From: CADEDH01 sp965216205
Lineage (GTDB): Bacteria > Actinomycetota > Acidimicrobiia > Acidimicrobiales > SZUA-35
DNA: 64,000 bases
NCBI GenBank assembly: GCA_965216205.1
Contig: OZ244139.1
Span: forward strand, 1,178,001-1,242,000
Direction of reading: 5' to 3'
Shown here: positions 41,907 to 50,711 of the stretch, piece by piece
Position numbering within the stretch: the stretch's first letter is position 1
Layout: every line of letters begins with the position of its first letter
The notes under the pieces: model-generated
Databases searched by the model: none
Told to the model about the DNA's origin: nothing
The model's input: only the letters and a program-made list of their open reading frames with translations
Made by a program: the position numbers and the translations under genes

Positions 41907-43235
41907 TCAGATGAGGCCGGCCCGTTCCGCCTCGTCGGCGAGCTCCGCCCGGAAGTCGGGATGGGCTATCGCGATCAGCCGCTCGGCCTTCTGGCGCATC
42001 GTGGCGTCCCGCAGCCACGCCACCCCGTACTCGGTGACGATCACCTGCGTGTCGTAGCGGGTCCCGGTCACGGCGTTGCGCTCGATCCGGGGGACGATCC
42101 GGGATCGGGTGCCCCCGGCCGCCGTCGACGGCAGCACATGGATCGCCAGCGCGTCGTTGGCCAGCGAGCAGCCCCGCAGGAAGTCGAGCTGGCCGCCGAC
42201 ACCGCTGTACTGCTCCCCGTCGATCATCTCGGCGTTGACCTGGCCCCACAGGTCCACCTCGAGCGCGGAGTTGATGCATCGCATCAGACGATTGCTGGCC
42301 ACCGTTGCGGGGTCGAGGACGGTCCGGGCCGACTCGATCCGGAATCGGGGATCGCGATCCACGGCGGTGAAGACCTCCGGGAGGGAGATGGTGAACACCG
42401 CCTCCTCGGGGAAGAGGGTCTTGCGGCGACCGGTCGCCACGCCGATCTCCACCAGATGGGCGAGCCCGGCGCCGAGTACCTCGGTGTGCACGCCGAGGTC
42501 CGATTTGTCCTGCAGCCGGTAGAGGGCCGGTTCGGCGATGCCTCCGATGCCGGCCTGGAGGGTCGCGCCATCGGGGATGAGCTCTTCCAACGCTCCCACG
42601 AAGGCGTCGAGGTGGTCCGGTTGCCGCCGCTCGTCGAAGATCGGCATCGCCTTCTCGTCCACCGGAATCGGGATGAGGCCGTCGAACTCGTCGACGTGGT
42701 AGGTCTGGCCGAGGATGTGGGGCACGATCGGGTTCACGAGCCCGAGCACCACATCACCGGGCCGCCGATCGCGGCGGACGAGCCGGTCGTTGGCGGCGAG
42801 CGTCGATCCGACGTGGACCGTGCCATCGGGTTCCGGCGTCGACACCTGGACGACGGCCACCCGGGGCTGCATCCGCTCGACGAGGCCCGCCCAGTCGTGG
42901 AGCCGAACCGGCAACAGCTCGGCTGCGGTTCCCGCCTTGCGGAGCATCTGGGTCCGGAACGGGGTCAGGAGCCGGACGGCCGGGTTCTCGGCAACCGCCA
43001 CACCACCGACCCTCGGGGCGGGCACGAACACGTCGATCGACTGGAGGTCGCGGCGGGTGCCGAGCGCCTCGAGGAAGAGCGTGGGTTCCGGCAGGCCGGC
43101 GACCACGAGGTCGCCGTCGGCGACCATGCCCGCCGCGACCTCCGGTGTGATCACCCGGTCTGCGAAGGTTGTCGTCCAGTCGTCCACGGCCACGTCCTCG
43201 CCAAAGTATCGGTCCGCCGCCACGCCACCGTCCAA
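41907..43235 (-). CDS. Acetyl-CoA hydrolase/transferase-family protein (4-hydroxybutyrate CoA-transferase-like)
   Basis: 442 residues if TTG at 43235 starts it; in-frame GTG codons at 43223, 43193 and 43187 are alternatives. Family motifs: QAGIGGIAEPAL, LGVHTEVLGAGL (the active-site Glu), GQVNAEMIDGEQYSGVGGQLDFLRG, and VTEYGVAWLRDATMRQKAERLIAIAHPDFR at the C-terminus. It would move CoA between acyl groups or hydrolyse acyl-CoA. Convergent with the predicted selenoprotein; the gap of 20 nt holds nothing else. The LLM oxidoreductase gene follows upstream at 46 nt. Confidence 0.9.
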   Translation of the reverse strand: MDGGVAADRYFGEDVAVDDWTTTFADRVITPEVAAGMVADGDLVVAGLPEPTLFLEALGTRRDLQSIDVFVPAPRVGGVAVAENPAVRLLTPFRTQMLRKAGTAAELLPVRLHDWAGLVERMQPRVAVVQVSTPEPDGTVHVGSTLAANDRLVRRDRRPGDVVLGLVNPIVPHILGQTYHVDEFDGLIPIPVDEKAMPIFDERRQPDHLDAFVGALEELIPDGATLQAGIGGIAEPALYRLQDKSDLGVHTEVLGAGLAHLVEIGVATGRRKTLFPEEAVFTISLPEVFTAVDRDPRFRIESARTVLDPATVASNRLMRCINSALEVDLWGQVNAEMIDGEQYSGVGGQLDFLRGCSLANDALAIHVLPSTAAGGTRSRIVPRIERNAVTGTRYDTQVIVTEYGVAWLRDATMRQKAERLIAIAHPDFRAELADEAERAGLI

Positions 43236-43281
43236 ACGACCCGTTGGGCCGAGCGCCGGCCTGTCGGCGCGCGATCCGTCG

Positions 43282-44298
43282 TCAGGCCCCCACCGATGGT
43301 GCCACCTGCTCGGCGAACCAACGTACGAACTCGATCGATCCGCCGAACCGGGGTGTGGGAATCGGGTGGGGGACCACGATCGAGGTCTGGGGCACCGCGG
43401 CCAGCACGGCGGCCAGACGTTCTGCGATCTCGCTCGGTGAACCGCAGAACGAGAAGCTGTCAGCGACCTCGTCGGGTAGGAACCCTACGAGGTCGCCCGC
43501 CTCGACGAGATCGGCGGCGTGATGGAAGTCGGGCCAGATCCTCGACCGGAGCTCCTCGATGTCGGCTCCGTTCCACTCGAACCCGGCCTGGGTGAACAGC
43601 GCCGGCGAGTACTCGTAGAAGCCGGCCGCCATCGCCCTCGCCAACGCCCGGATCTCCGCCGGGTCCTGGGTCGCCGCAGTGTGGACGATCACGGCGATCG
43701 CCACGTCGTCGGGATCCCGACCGGCCTCGGTGGCACCCTCCTGTAGCAGCGACACCGCCCGGCGAAGGTTCGCCGGGTGGGTGCCGACCCGGATGAACAC
43801 ACCGTCGGCCACACCGCCGGCCATCCGGAGCGTCCGGGGCCCTCCCGCAGCGAGCCACACCGGCACCGGCCTGGCATGGCGCAGCCAGGCCGGTTGGGCA
43901 GCGCCGACCTCCAGCCGCTCGCCGGCGAGGAGCGACCGGGCCTCCCGACACGCCGCCGCCAGTTCGGCGACCGTCGCCGGGCTCCTTCCCAACCATCGGA
44001 CCGCGGTGTCGCCGATCCCGTACGTCAGCATCGTCCTGCCGGGGGCGATCGCGTCGACCGTGGCGATCGAGCCAGCGGCGACCGCTGGCGGCCGAAGCAC
44101 CGGCGTCTCGAGCAGCGGTCCGAAGACCAGCCGCTCGGTGGCGGCAGCACCGGCTGCGAACAGGACGTACGGATCGGCCACGCCCAGCGGGTTCACCGGC
44201 AGGAACGCATGGCTGAATCCGATCGCCTCGGCCTCCCGTACCTCGGCTGCGAACGCGGTCGGCGACCGCCAGTCCCATCGATTCAAGCCGTAGTTCAT
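43282..44298 (-). CDS. LLM-class (likely F420-dependent) oxidoreductase
   Basis: 338 residues from ATG at 44298. The luciferase-like TIM barrel is shown by MNYGLNRWDWRSP at the N-terminus, ATERLVFGPLLETPVLRPPAVAA in the middle, PVPVWLAAGGPRTLRMAGGVADGVFI and the GSPSEIAERLAAVL helix near the end. Actinobacterial members mostly use cofactor F420, but FMN cannot be ruled out. Substrate unknown. It probably forms an operon with the CoA-transferase. Confidence 0.85.
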   Translation of the reverse strand: MNYGLNRWDWRSPTAFAAEVREAEAIGFSHAFLPVNPLGVADPYVLFAAGAAATERLVFGPLLETPVLRPPAVAAGSIATVDAIAPGRTMLTYGIGDTAVRWLGRSPATVAELAAACREARSLLAGERLEVGAAQPAWLRHARPVPVWLAAGGPRTLRMAGGVADGVFIRVGTHPANLRRAVSLLQEGATEAGRDPDDVAIAVIVHTAATQDPAEIRALARAMAAGFYEYSPALFTQAGFEWNGADIEELRSRIWPDFHHAADLVEAGDLVGFLPDEVADSFSFCGSPSEIAERLAAVLAAVPQTSIVVPHPIPTPRFGGSIEFVRWFAEQVAPSVGA

Positions 44299-44440
44299 GC
44301 CACAGTCTGACCGGTTTTCGGTTCGCCCGGCCGACCCGGGTCCGGGCTGGGCAGCCGGTCCGTCGCAGCGCTCCGCGATCGACGGGTGACGGGACCGGAG
44401 ATGGGTCAGCGCGTTCTGTTCACAAAAACTGGTCATCAGC

Positions 44441-44489
44441 TGTACAGGTCCCGCCCGTCTGGGTAATAGTGGGGACGTCTTCAGACGTC
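44441..44489 (+). promoter_or_regulatory. Candidate promoter and palindrome before the XRE-PLD gene
   Basis: TGTACA (44441-44446), a 17-nt spacer and TAATAG (44464-44469) form a promoter-like pair. GACGTCT-TC-AGACGTC, a 7-bp palindrome, lies at 44474-44489, at the expected transcript start, and may be an operator, perhaps for self-regulation. It is followed by GGAGG before the GTG at 44511. Confidence 0.45.
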
Positions 44490-44510
44490 CGCCGATCGGA
44501 GGCCGGCCAG

Positions 44511-45257
44511 GTGGCCAACGAGCGTCTACGAGATGCGCTCAACAGCGCTGGATTCGCGCCGCACGACCTTGCGGTGGAGATCGGCGTCGATCCGAAGACG
44601 GTCGAGCGGTGGATCGGCCAGCGACGCCTGCCGTACCCGAAGCACCGCAGGCGTGTCGCCGCCATCCTCGGCGAGTCCGAGAGCTACCTGTGGCCAGAGG
44701 CGATGCCCGATGATCGCCGTTCCGACGTCTCGGAATCCGAGGTGATCCGGATCCATCCCCGGCGGGCCGAGATCGGGCGAGACGAGTGGCGGCGGCTTAT
44801 CGAGTCGGCGACCCGCCAGATCGACGTGCTGGTCTACGCCGGGTTGTTCTTTCCCGAGCAGCAGCCCGACCTGCCCCAGATCCTCTGCGACAAGGTCGGC
44901 GAGGGTGCCCAGGTGCGCATCCTCATGGGTCGCGACGACAGCGGCCAACTCCTCCGGCGGGGTCGGGAGGAGGGCATCGGCGACGCCGTCGTGTCCCGCG
45001 TCCGCAATGCGCTCTCGTTCTACCGGCCCCACATCCAGCACGGTTGCATGGGCATCCGACTCCACGACACGACCCTGTACAACTCGATCTTCCGTTTCGA
45101 CGACGAGATGCTGGTCAACACCCACGTCTATGGCATCCCCGCTGCCCACGCGCCGGTGGTGCACCTGCGGCGGTTGGACGGTGGCGAGCTGTTCCGGATC
45201 TACGAGGGCTCATTCGAGGCCGTGTGGGATGTCGCCCTGCCGGCGCCGAGCTGCTGA
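44511..45257 (+). CDS. XRE helix-turn-helix protein with PLD-like C-terminal domain
   Basis: 248 residues from GTG at 44511, eight nt after GGAGG. Residues 1-60 are an HTH domain (ALNSAGFAPHDLAVEIGVDPKTVERWI). A Pro/Asp linker follows; residues about 85-240 form a phospholipase-D-like fold (RRLIESATRQIDVLVYAGLFF, ILMGRDDSGQLLRRGRE) without both classical HKD motifs. This architecture occurs widely in actinobacteria as unstudied regulators. The divergent neighbour encodes an LLM oxidoreductase. Function beyond DNA binding is unknown. Confidence 0.78.
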   Translation: MANERLRDALNSAGFAPHDLAVEIGVDPKTVERWIGQRRLPYPKHRRRVAAILGESESYLWPEAMPDDRRSDVSESEVIRIHPRRAEIGRDEWRRLIESATRQIDVLVYAGLFFPEQQPDLPQILCDKVGEGAQVRILMGRDDSGQLLRRGREEGIGDAVVSRVRNALSFYRPHIQHGCMGIRLHDTTLYNSIFRFDDEMLVNTHVYGIPAAHAPVVHLRRLDGGELFRIYEGSFEAVWDVALPAPSC

Positions 45258-45269
45258 TCGGTCGATCCG

Positions 45270-45827
45270 TCACCCGGCCCGGTCGTAGGAGGCCCGAATC
45301 CAACCTTCGACGACCGCGTCGACCTGGGCTGGATCGGTCAGGACGACCCGATGAGAGCACATACCGCTGACCTCGCTCACACGTTCGTCATCGGGGGTCT
45401 CGTCGAGGTTGAGTCCGAGGGTGACCCGCTTGGCCGACGGGACCTGGACCAGGGCGAACTGGGTGACTCGCCGGAAGCTGACCCCGGTCTTCTGCACGAT
45501 CTGCTCGACGTCGGATCCCTGATCTCGGGCCACGTCGGCGAGGCGCTCGTAGATCGGCAGGAGCGTCTCCTTGCGTCCCGAGTACTGCGCGGCGAGGAGG
45601 TCGGCCTCCGCCGGTGGACCGCCCGCCAACTCCTCGCGGACCACATGGGCCAGCAGGTTGGCGTTGCCGTGTGTCAGCCCATGGGTCGCCTTCAGGTAGG
45701 CGACGATCTCGCCGTGCCTGGCGGCGCCACTCTCGACGATGGCGGCGGTGAACTCGGCCACCGACAGACCTGTCGATGCCTCGATGTTGCGGAGCTGTGT
45801 TGCGGCCTGGGTCTTCGGATCTGCCAT
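45270..45827 (-). CDS. DUF4287/DUF5655-domain protein
   Basis: 185 residues. The N-terminus (TQLRNIEASTGLSVAEFTAAIVESGAARHGEIVAYLKATHGLTHGNANLLAHVV) is a DUF4287-type helical domain. The C-terminal half (LADVARDQGSDVEQIVQKTGVSFRRVTQFALVQVPSAKRVTLGLNL) resembles DUF5655, a small alpha/beta domain of unknown role. No catalytic motif is evident. It is convergent with the XRE-PLD gene, 12 nt between stops, and divergent from nothing nearby. Confidence 0.75.
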   Translation of the reverse strand: MADPKTQAATQLRNIEASTGLSVAEFTAAIVESGAARHGEIVAYLKATHGLTHGNANLLAHVVREELAGGPPAEADLLAAQYSGRKETLLPIYERLADVARDQGSDVEQIVQKTGVSFRRVTQFALVQVPSAKRVTLGLNLDETPDDERVSEVSGMCSHRVVLTDPAQVDAVVEGWIRASYDRAG

Positions 45828-45930
45828 GGGTCCACAGTCTCGGGGCCGGCATCGGCCGCCGTCTTGGACGAATTTCAGACCGTGAGCCCCATCGGGTCCG
45901 CCGACGCGTCGGCGACCCCGCCCACTTCGT

Positions 45931-46800
45931 TCACAGCTCCGGCACGAACCCGGCGGCGTCGCCCGGTTCCACCGGCGAGTACACCGACCGTTGGGCCGCC
46001 ACGTAGCGGCTCGGGGTCACCCCGGTGTGACGCTTGAAGTCCCGGATGAAGTGCGACTGATCCGACCAACCCAACTCGTGGGCCAAGCGGACCCACGGCG
46101 GGTCGACCGACACGTCGAGCTCGGCCAGCAGTCGCCGCAGCCGGAGCAGACGTGCGAGCGACCGCGGGGTCAAGCCGACGACCCGCTTCACCTCGGCATC
46201 GAGGTGGCCGTGGGACACGCCCAGCTCGCGGGCGATGTCGGCCACCGGTCGCGCCGGGTCGGCCTCCAGCAACCGAACCGCCCGTTCCGCACGCTCGAGA
46301 CCGGCCACCGGCGGTCCTCGGTGCGCCGCCAGGTGCGCCTCGGTGCGGTCGAGCAACTCGCCGCCATCGGCCGGCCCGTCGACGAGCACCCCCCGGAGCT
46401 CAGCGGCCGGCGACCAGATGTCGAGCAGGTCCACGACAGTCCCCGCCACCGAGACCGGCGGCACCCCGAAGAGGGTCTCGCAGCCGGTCGGGGTGGTCAC
46501 GACACCGACGGCGAACGTCTCGCCAAGCGGTTCGTTGACCGACGGGCCCTCGTGGGGTCCGATCAGGAAACCGCGGTCGGCGACGATGGGGCGCCCCCGC
46601 CCAGCCGCCGCGGTGTGCCGGATCGGGTCGCCCAACACGATCACCGCCACCGAGGACCCGGTTGGAGCGATCTTCTCCCTGGTGTAGGGCACGGTGCCCC
46701 GGGCGTACCAGATCGACTCGACGAGGGACCCGAGACCCGACTCGGGCCCGGGCTGGCGCGACGCGAAGTCGAACGGGAACGGCATCGGCCGCTCGCTCAC
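45931..46800 (-). CDS. AraC-family transcriptional regulator
   Basis: 289 residues from GTG at 46800, coupled to the preceding livM stop (GTGA); an ATG at 46785 is possible. The C-terminal AraC DNA-binding domain has two HTH segments: VADIARELGVSHGHLDAEVKRVVGLTPRSLARLLRL and WVRLAHELGWSDQSHFIRDFKRHTGVTPSRYV. The N-terminal part (about 170 residues) resembles a DUF6597-type ligand domain. Cotranslation with a permease pair suggests it controls that transporter's genes or responds to its substrate. Confidence 0.88.
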   Translation of the reverse strand: MSERPMPFPFDFASRQPGPESGLGSLVESIWYARGTVPYTREKIAPTGSSVAVIVLGDPIRHTAAAGRGRPIVADRGFLIGPHEGPSVNEPLGETFAVGVVTTPTGCETLFGVPPVSVAGTVVDLLDIWSPAAELRGVLVDGPADGGELLDRTEAHLAAHRGPPVAGLERAERAVRLLEADPARPVADIARELGVSHGHLDAEVKRVVGLTPRSLARLLRLRRLLAELDVSVDPPWVRLAHELGWSDQSHFIRDFKRHTGVTPSRYVAAQRSVYSPVEPGDAAGFVPEL

Positions 46801-47795
46801 GTGCGATTCCGGTCGAACAGGGTCACGATTCCATGACCCCGCGAGACCCTCGTCATCACGAGGAGGAGCAGCGCATACACGATCACCTCGTAGCTCGGCC
46901 GGTCGAGCCAGGTCAGCAGATCGGGGAGCAGCACCAGCACCACGGCGGCCGGCGCCACCGTCCACATCCTCGACGCGCCGAGCGCCAGCATGAGGGCGAA
47001 CATCGACACCGACAGCTCGTAGGGATAGTGGGCGTGGGAGACGAGCGGTGACGCGTACAGCCCCAACCCGCCGGCCGCCCCGGCCATCGCCGCGCTCAGC
47101 ATCACCCCGGTCAGTCGCACCCGGTGCACGTTCACCCCGAACGCCGCGGCCGCCTCCGGCTGATCCCTGGCCGCGATCATCTCCCGGGTGAAGCGGCCCC
47201 GCACGACGAGGTGGAGGAGCGCCACGATCGACGAGCCCACCACGAGCACCACGGCGAACTGCCACAGGCCCGAATCGGCGTCGGTGAGGCCGGTCCACGG
47301 CGGGGGCAGGAGGTCGCCGTCGACCCGGTAGCCGAGAGGCCCGTCGACCTGGCGCATCGCGATCGGCAACGCCATCGCCATGGCCAGCGTGAGCAGGGCG
47401 AGGTAGGCGCCGGGTAGCCGGAGGCTGGGCACGCCGAGCAATGCCCCGAGCGCAGCGCCCGCCAGCGCCCCGACCGCCGGGGCCAGCAGGTAGGGGATGC
47501 CGGCGTCGTCGATTCCGTGCGCCGCCACCAGCGCCCCGATCCCGATGAACGCGCCGTGGCCGACCGAGATCAGGCCGAGTCGGCCCGACAGGATGTGGAG
47601 CCCCGTGAACGCAACGGCGAAGACGAGCACCTGGGTGGCCCGCAGCACGAAGACGACCGAGCCCAGCGTCGGGACGGCGACCAGCACCGCGGTGAGCGCG
47701 AGCGCGGCGACCGCCCTGAACCGTCGGGACACGGCGAGCGGCGCCGCCCCCACTGCCGGATCGAGTGTCGCCAGGTCGGCGGTGGAGCTCGTCAC
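46797..47795 (-). CDS. livM: Branched-chain-type ABC transporter permease LivM (pair 3)
   Basis: 332 residues from GTG at 47795, overlapping the livH stop (GTGA). LivM traits are TGLHILSGRLGLISVGHGAFIGIGA and LRLPGAYLALLTLAMAMALP; the coupling region is FTREMIAARDQPEAAAAFGVNVHR. It pairs with LivH (47792-48739). No ATPase or binding-protein gene is in this operon, so it may borrow LivGF and a lipoprotein from the 26-37 kb cluster or from elsewhere in the genome. Confidence 0.9.
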   Translation of the reverse strand: MTSSTADLATLDPAVGAAPLAVSRRFRAVAALALTAVLVAVPTLGSVVFVLRATQVLVFAVAFTGLHILSGRLGLISVGHGAFIGIGALVAAHGIDDAGIPYLLAPAVGALAGAALGALLGVPSLRLPGAYLALLTLAMAMALPIAMRQVDGPLGYRVDGDLLPPPWTGLTDADSGLWQFAVVLVVGSSIVALLHLVVRGRFTREMIAARDQPEAAAAFGVNVHRVRLTGVMLSAAMAGAAGGLGLYASPLVSHAHYPYELSVSMFALMLALGASRMWTVAPAAVVLVLLPDLLTWLDRPSYEVIVYALLLLVMTRVSRGHGIVTLFDRNRT

Positions 47796-48739
47796 GATCC
47801 GCGCCGGGCCACGGTCAGCTCGGTGCCGAAGATCCCACCGGGGCGGACGAGGAGCACGACGATCAGCGCCCCGAGGGTGTAGATGAGCGCCACGTCGGCC
47901 GACACGAACGACACGTAGCCGACGAGCATCGTCTCGAGCAGTGCCAGCACGAACCCGCCGACGATCGCACCCTTCGGGTTCCCCAGGCCGCCGAGGGTGG
48001 CGGCCGCCAGCGCGAACACGATGAGCCGGCTCATCATCGTCGGTCCGACCAGGATCTGCCCGGCGATCAGCGAGCCGCCGAGCGCCCCCAGGCCGGCGGC
48101 GACGGCCCAGCCGATGGCCAGCACCCTGGCCACCCGGATCCCGACGAGCCTAGCCCCGGTCGGGCTCGACACCACCGCCCGGAACGCCAGCCCGAGCTTC
48201 GTTCGCCGCTGCAGGAAGGCGAGCGCGGCCAGCGCGGCCGAGAGCGTGGCCACGATGCCCACCGTCACCCAACGGAGACGAGCCCCGAGCAGCCGGATCG
48301 CAGCGTCGGGACCGTCGGGGAACGGCGACCCGACAGGCCGTAGCTGCGGCCCCCACCACAGGAACGCGAGCCCGTTGAGGAGCAGGAACAGTCCGAGGGC
48401 GGCCCCGATCTGGGGGAGTTGCGAATCGCCTTCGAGGGGCTGCATCACCACCCGGTAGATCACGGCGCCGAGCACCATCCCGAACACCACGGAGCCCACG
48501 ATGGCGGCCCACACCGGCCACGGCGTGCCCAGCGAGGCGAACGTCTCGGAGAACCGGAATCGGCCGTCGGCCGGGCTCCGCAGCAGGGCAGCGACATAGG
48601 CCGACACCATGGCCATCTCCCCCTGCGCGAGGTTGAGCACGCCGGTGGTGCGGAACACCATCGTCACCGAGATCGCAAGCGCGGCGTAGACGGCGCCGTT
48701 CGACAGCGCGTCGAACACCCGCTGCAGGAGCAGAGACAT
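47792..48739 (-). CDS. livH: Branched-chain-type ABC transporter permease LivH (pair 3)
   Basis: 315 residues from ATG at 48739. Family features: LLLQRVFDALSNGAVYAALAISVTMVF, NLAQGEMAM, coupling region KLGLAFRAVVSSPTGARLVGIRVAR, and AAATLGGLGNPKGAIVGGFVLALLE. The first gene of a three-gene minus-strand operon (livH-livM-araC), all overlapping. It is divergent from lysyl-tRNA synthetase; 79 nt separate the starts. Confidence 0.92.
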   Translation of the reverse strand: MSLLLQRVFDALSNGAVYAALAISVTMVFRTTGVLNLAQGEMAMVSAYVAALLRSPADGRFRFSETFASLGTPWPVWAAIVGSVVFGMVLGAVIYRVVMQPLEGDSQLPQIGAALGLFLLLNGLAFLWWGPQLRPVGSPFPDGPDAAIRLLGARLRWVTVGIVATLSAALAALAFLQRRTKLGLAFRAVVSSPTGARLVGIRVARVLAIGWAVAAGLGALGGSLIAGQILVGPTMMSRLIVFALAAATLGGLGNPKGAIVGGFVLALLETMLVGYVSFVSADVALIYTLGALIVVLLVRPGGIFGTELTVARRGS

Positions 48740-48818
48740 AGGGCGAACAGTGTCCCACCTGGCCGCGGCCCGGTAAATCGCAACCTCGAAGGTGGGTTCG
48801 GTCCGTAGGCTTGGCGAC

Positions 48819-50600
48819 GTGGCCACGTCATCGAAGCGGAAGGCGAGAGGATCGAAACCGGACTGGCCGACCCAGATCGCGGACCGTGTCCTCCGTCGCC
48901 ACGAGCGCGACGTCTCGACCCGGGGCGACTCGGCGTCGACGGTCGTCGTGGCGTCCGGCCTGAGCCCATCGGGGCCGATCCATCTGGGGAATCTGCGGGA
49001 GCTGCTGGTTCCCCACTTCGTGGCCGAGGAGATCCGACGCCGCGGGATCGCCTGCCGCCACATCCTCTCCTGGGACGACTACGACCGACTCCGGAAGGTC
49101 CCGGCCGGGGTGGCCGACAGCTTCGAGACCCACATCGGCCGGCCGCTGACCAGCGTTCCCGATCCCCACGGTGAGTTGCCGTCCTACGCAGAGCGGTTCA
49201 AGGCCCCGGTGCGGGAAGCGATGGCCGAGCTCGGCCTCGACATCGAGGAGATCAGTCAGACCGAGCGATACCGCAGCGGGGCCTACCGCGACCAGATCCT
49301 GCTCGCGATCGACCGTCGGCACGAGATCGACGCCGTCCTCGAGCGGTTCCGGACCCTCGAAGCCGGCGACGACCAGCGCAGCGGTGAGCAGCGCAGCGGT
49401 GGCCAGAGCGGCGGCGGGGAGGACACGGGCGGGGCCGACGAGCTCCTCGAATCCGGAGGAGCCGAGGACGAACCGGCCGCCACGTCGGGCGAGGAGTACT
49501 GGCCCTACAAGGTGTACTGCCAGCAGTGCGGGCGGGATCTGACCGCGATCACCGGCGTGGACCGGGGCGACCAGGCCTGCGTCATCCACTACCGCTGCTC
49601 GGCGTGCGATCACACCGGTTCCTTCGACCTCTTCCACGAGAACCACGGCAAGCTCGTGTGGAAGGTCGACTGGCCGATGCGGTGGGTGTACGAGGGTGTC
49701 ACGTTCGAGGCCGCCGGTGCCGATCACTCCTCCCCGGGTTCGAGCTTCAGCGTCGGTGCCGAGCTGGCGGGGATCTTCGGCGGCGAGGCGCCGGAGTACG
49801 AGGCGTACTCGTTCGTGGGGATCCGGGGGATGGGCAAGCTCTCGAGCTCGCGGGGGGCGGTGCCGACGCCGGCCGACGCCCTCGGCGTGCTCGAACCGGC
49901 CATCCTCCGCTGGATGTACGTGCGCAAGACGCCCCGCCAGGGGATCACGGTCGACCTGGGTTCGGGCATCCATGCCCTCTACGACGAATGGGACGCGCTC
50001 GGTCGCAAGGTGGACGGCGACGACGCCAACCCGACCCAGGCCCTCACCTACGACCGGTCGAGGCGGACCTCGATCGTGGAGGAGTTCCCCGGTCCGGTCT
50101 CGGTCGTGCCGTTCCGGACGTTGGCCTCGGCGGTGTCGGTCGGGGCCGGCGATGACGAGCAGATCGCCCGGATCGTGAGCGAGCTCACCGACCTCGGGCG
50201 CGACGAGGTCGCCAAGACCGAGCCGAGGCTGGGTCTCGCTCGGCGCTGGCTCGACGAGTTCGCCTCCGACGAGGAGCGGATCACGGTCCGGAGCGAGCCC
50301 GATCGCGCCCGCCTCGCCGCCCTCACCGACAAGGAGGCGGCCTGGCTCGAGCTGCTCCTCGACGACCTCGACACCGACTGGTCGTTGGAGGGCGCACGGG
50401 CGCTCGCCTACGGGGTGCCGAAGCTCGCCAACGGGCTCTCGCTCGACACCCCGCCGACCGATGAGCTGAAGGCCGAGCAGCGGGCCTTCTTCAAGCTGCT
50501 GTACGAGTTGTTCCTGTCGGTCGACACCGGTCCCCGAATGCCGACGCTGCTGATGGCGCTCGGCCGGGAACGGATCCGAACGCTGCTCTCGTCGGGGTGA
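48819..50600 (+). CDS. lysK: Lysyl-tRNA synthetase, class I
   Basis: 593 residues from GTG at 48819. The class I signature sites are SGPIHLGN (51-58, HIGH-like) and GKLSSSRG (KMSKS-like). A zinc-ribbon-like pair, VYCQQCGRDL and YRCSACDH, follows the first half of the catalytic core. Class I LysRS is typical of archaea and scattered bacteria, including some actinobacteria. An unusual Gly/Asp/Glu-rich insert of about 45 residues (190-235), encoded partly by GCAGCGGTG-type repeats, precedes the zinc region. No class II lysS is in the window. Confidence 0.95.
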   Translation: MATSSKRKARGSKPDWPTQIADRVLRRHERDVSTRGDSASTVVVASGLSPSGPIHLGNLRELLVPHFVAEEIRRRGIACRHILSWDDYDRLRKVPAGVADSFETHIGRPLTSVPDPHGELPSYAERFKAPVREAMAELGLDIEEISQTERYRSGAYRDQILLAIDRRHEIDAVLERFRTLEAGDDQRSGEQRSGGQSGGGEDTGGADELLESGGAEDEPAATSGEEYWPYKVYCQQCGRDLTAITGVDRGDQACVIHYRCSACDHTGSFDLFHENHGKLVWKVDWPMRWVYEGVTFEAAGADHSSPGSSFSVGAELAGIFGGEAPEYEAYSFVGIRGMGKLSSSRGAVPTPADALGVLEPAILRWMYVRKTPRQGITVDLGSGIHALYDEWDALGRKVDGDDANPTQALTYDRSRRTSIVEEFPGPVSVVPFRTLASAVSVGAGDDEQIARIVSELTDLGRDEVAKTEPRLGLARRWLDEFASDEERITVRSEPDRARLAALTDKEAAWLELLLDDLDTDWSLEGARALAYGVPKLANGLSLDTPPTDELKAEQRAFFKLLYELFLSVDTGPRMPTLLMALGRERIRTLLSSG

Positions 50601-50711
50601 ACCCCGACCGCGCCACGCCCGCCCCGGCCATCTGAACCGACCATTCGTGCCGGTGGGTTGGCATCGGTTACGTTGTCCGGGAGTTTGCCGAGTACCGAGG
50701 GGGTCCCAGCA

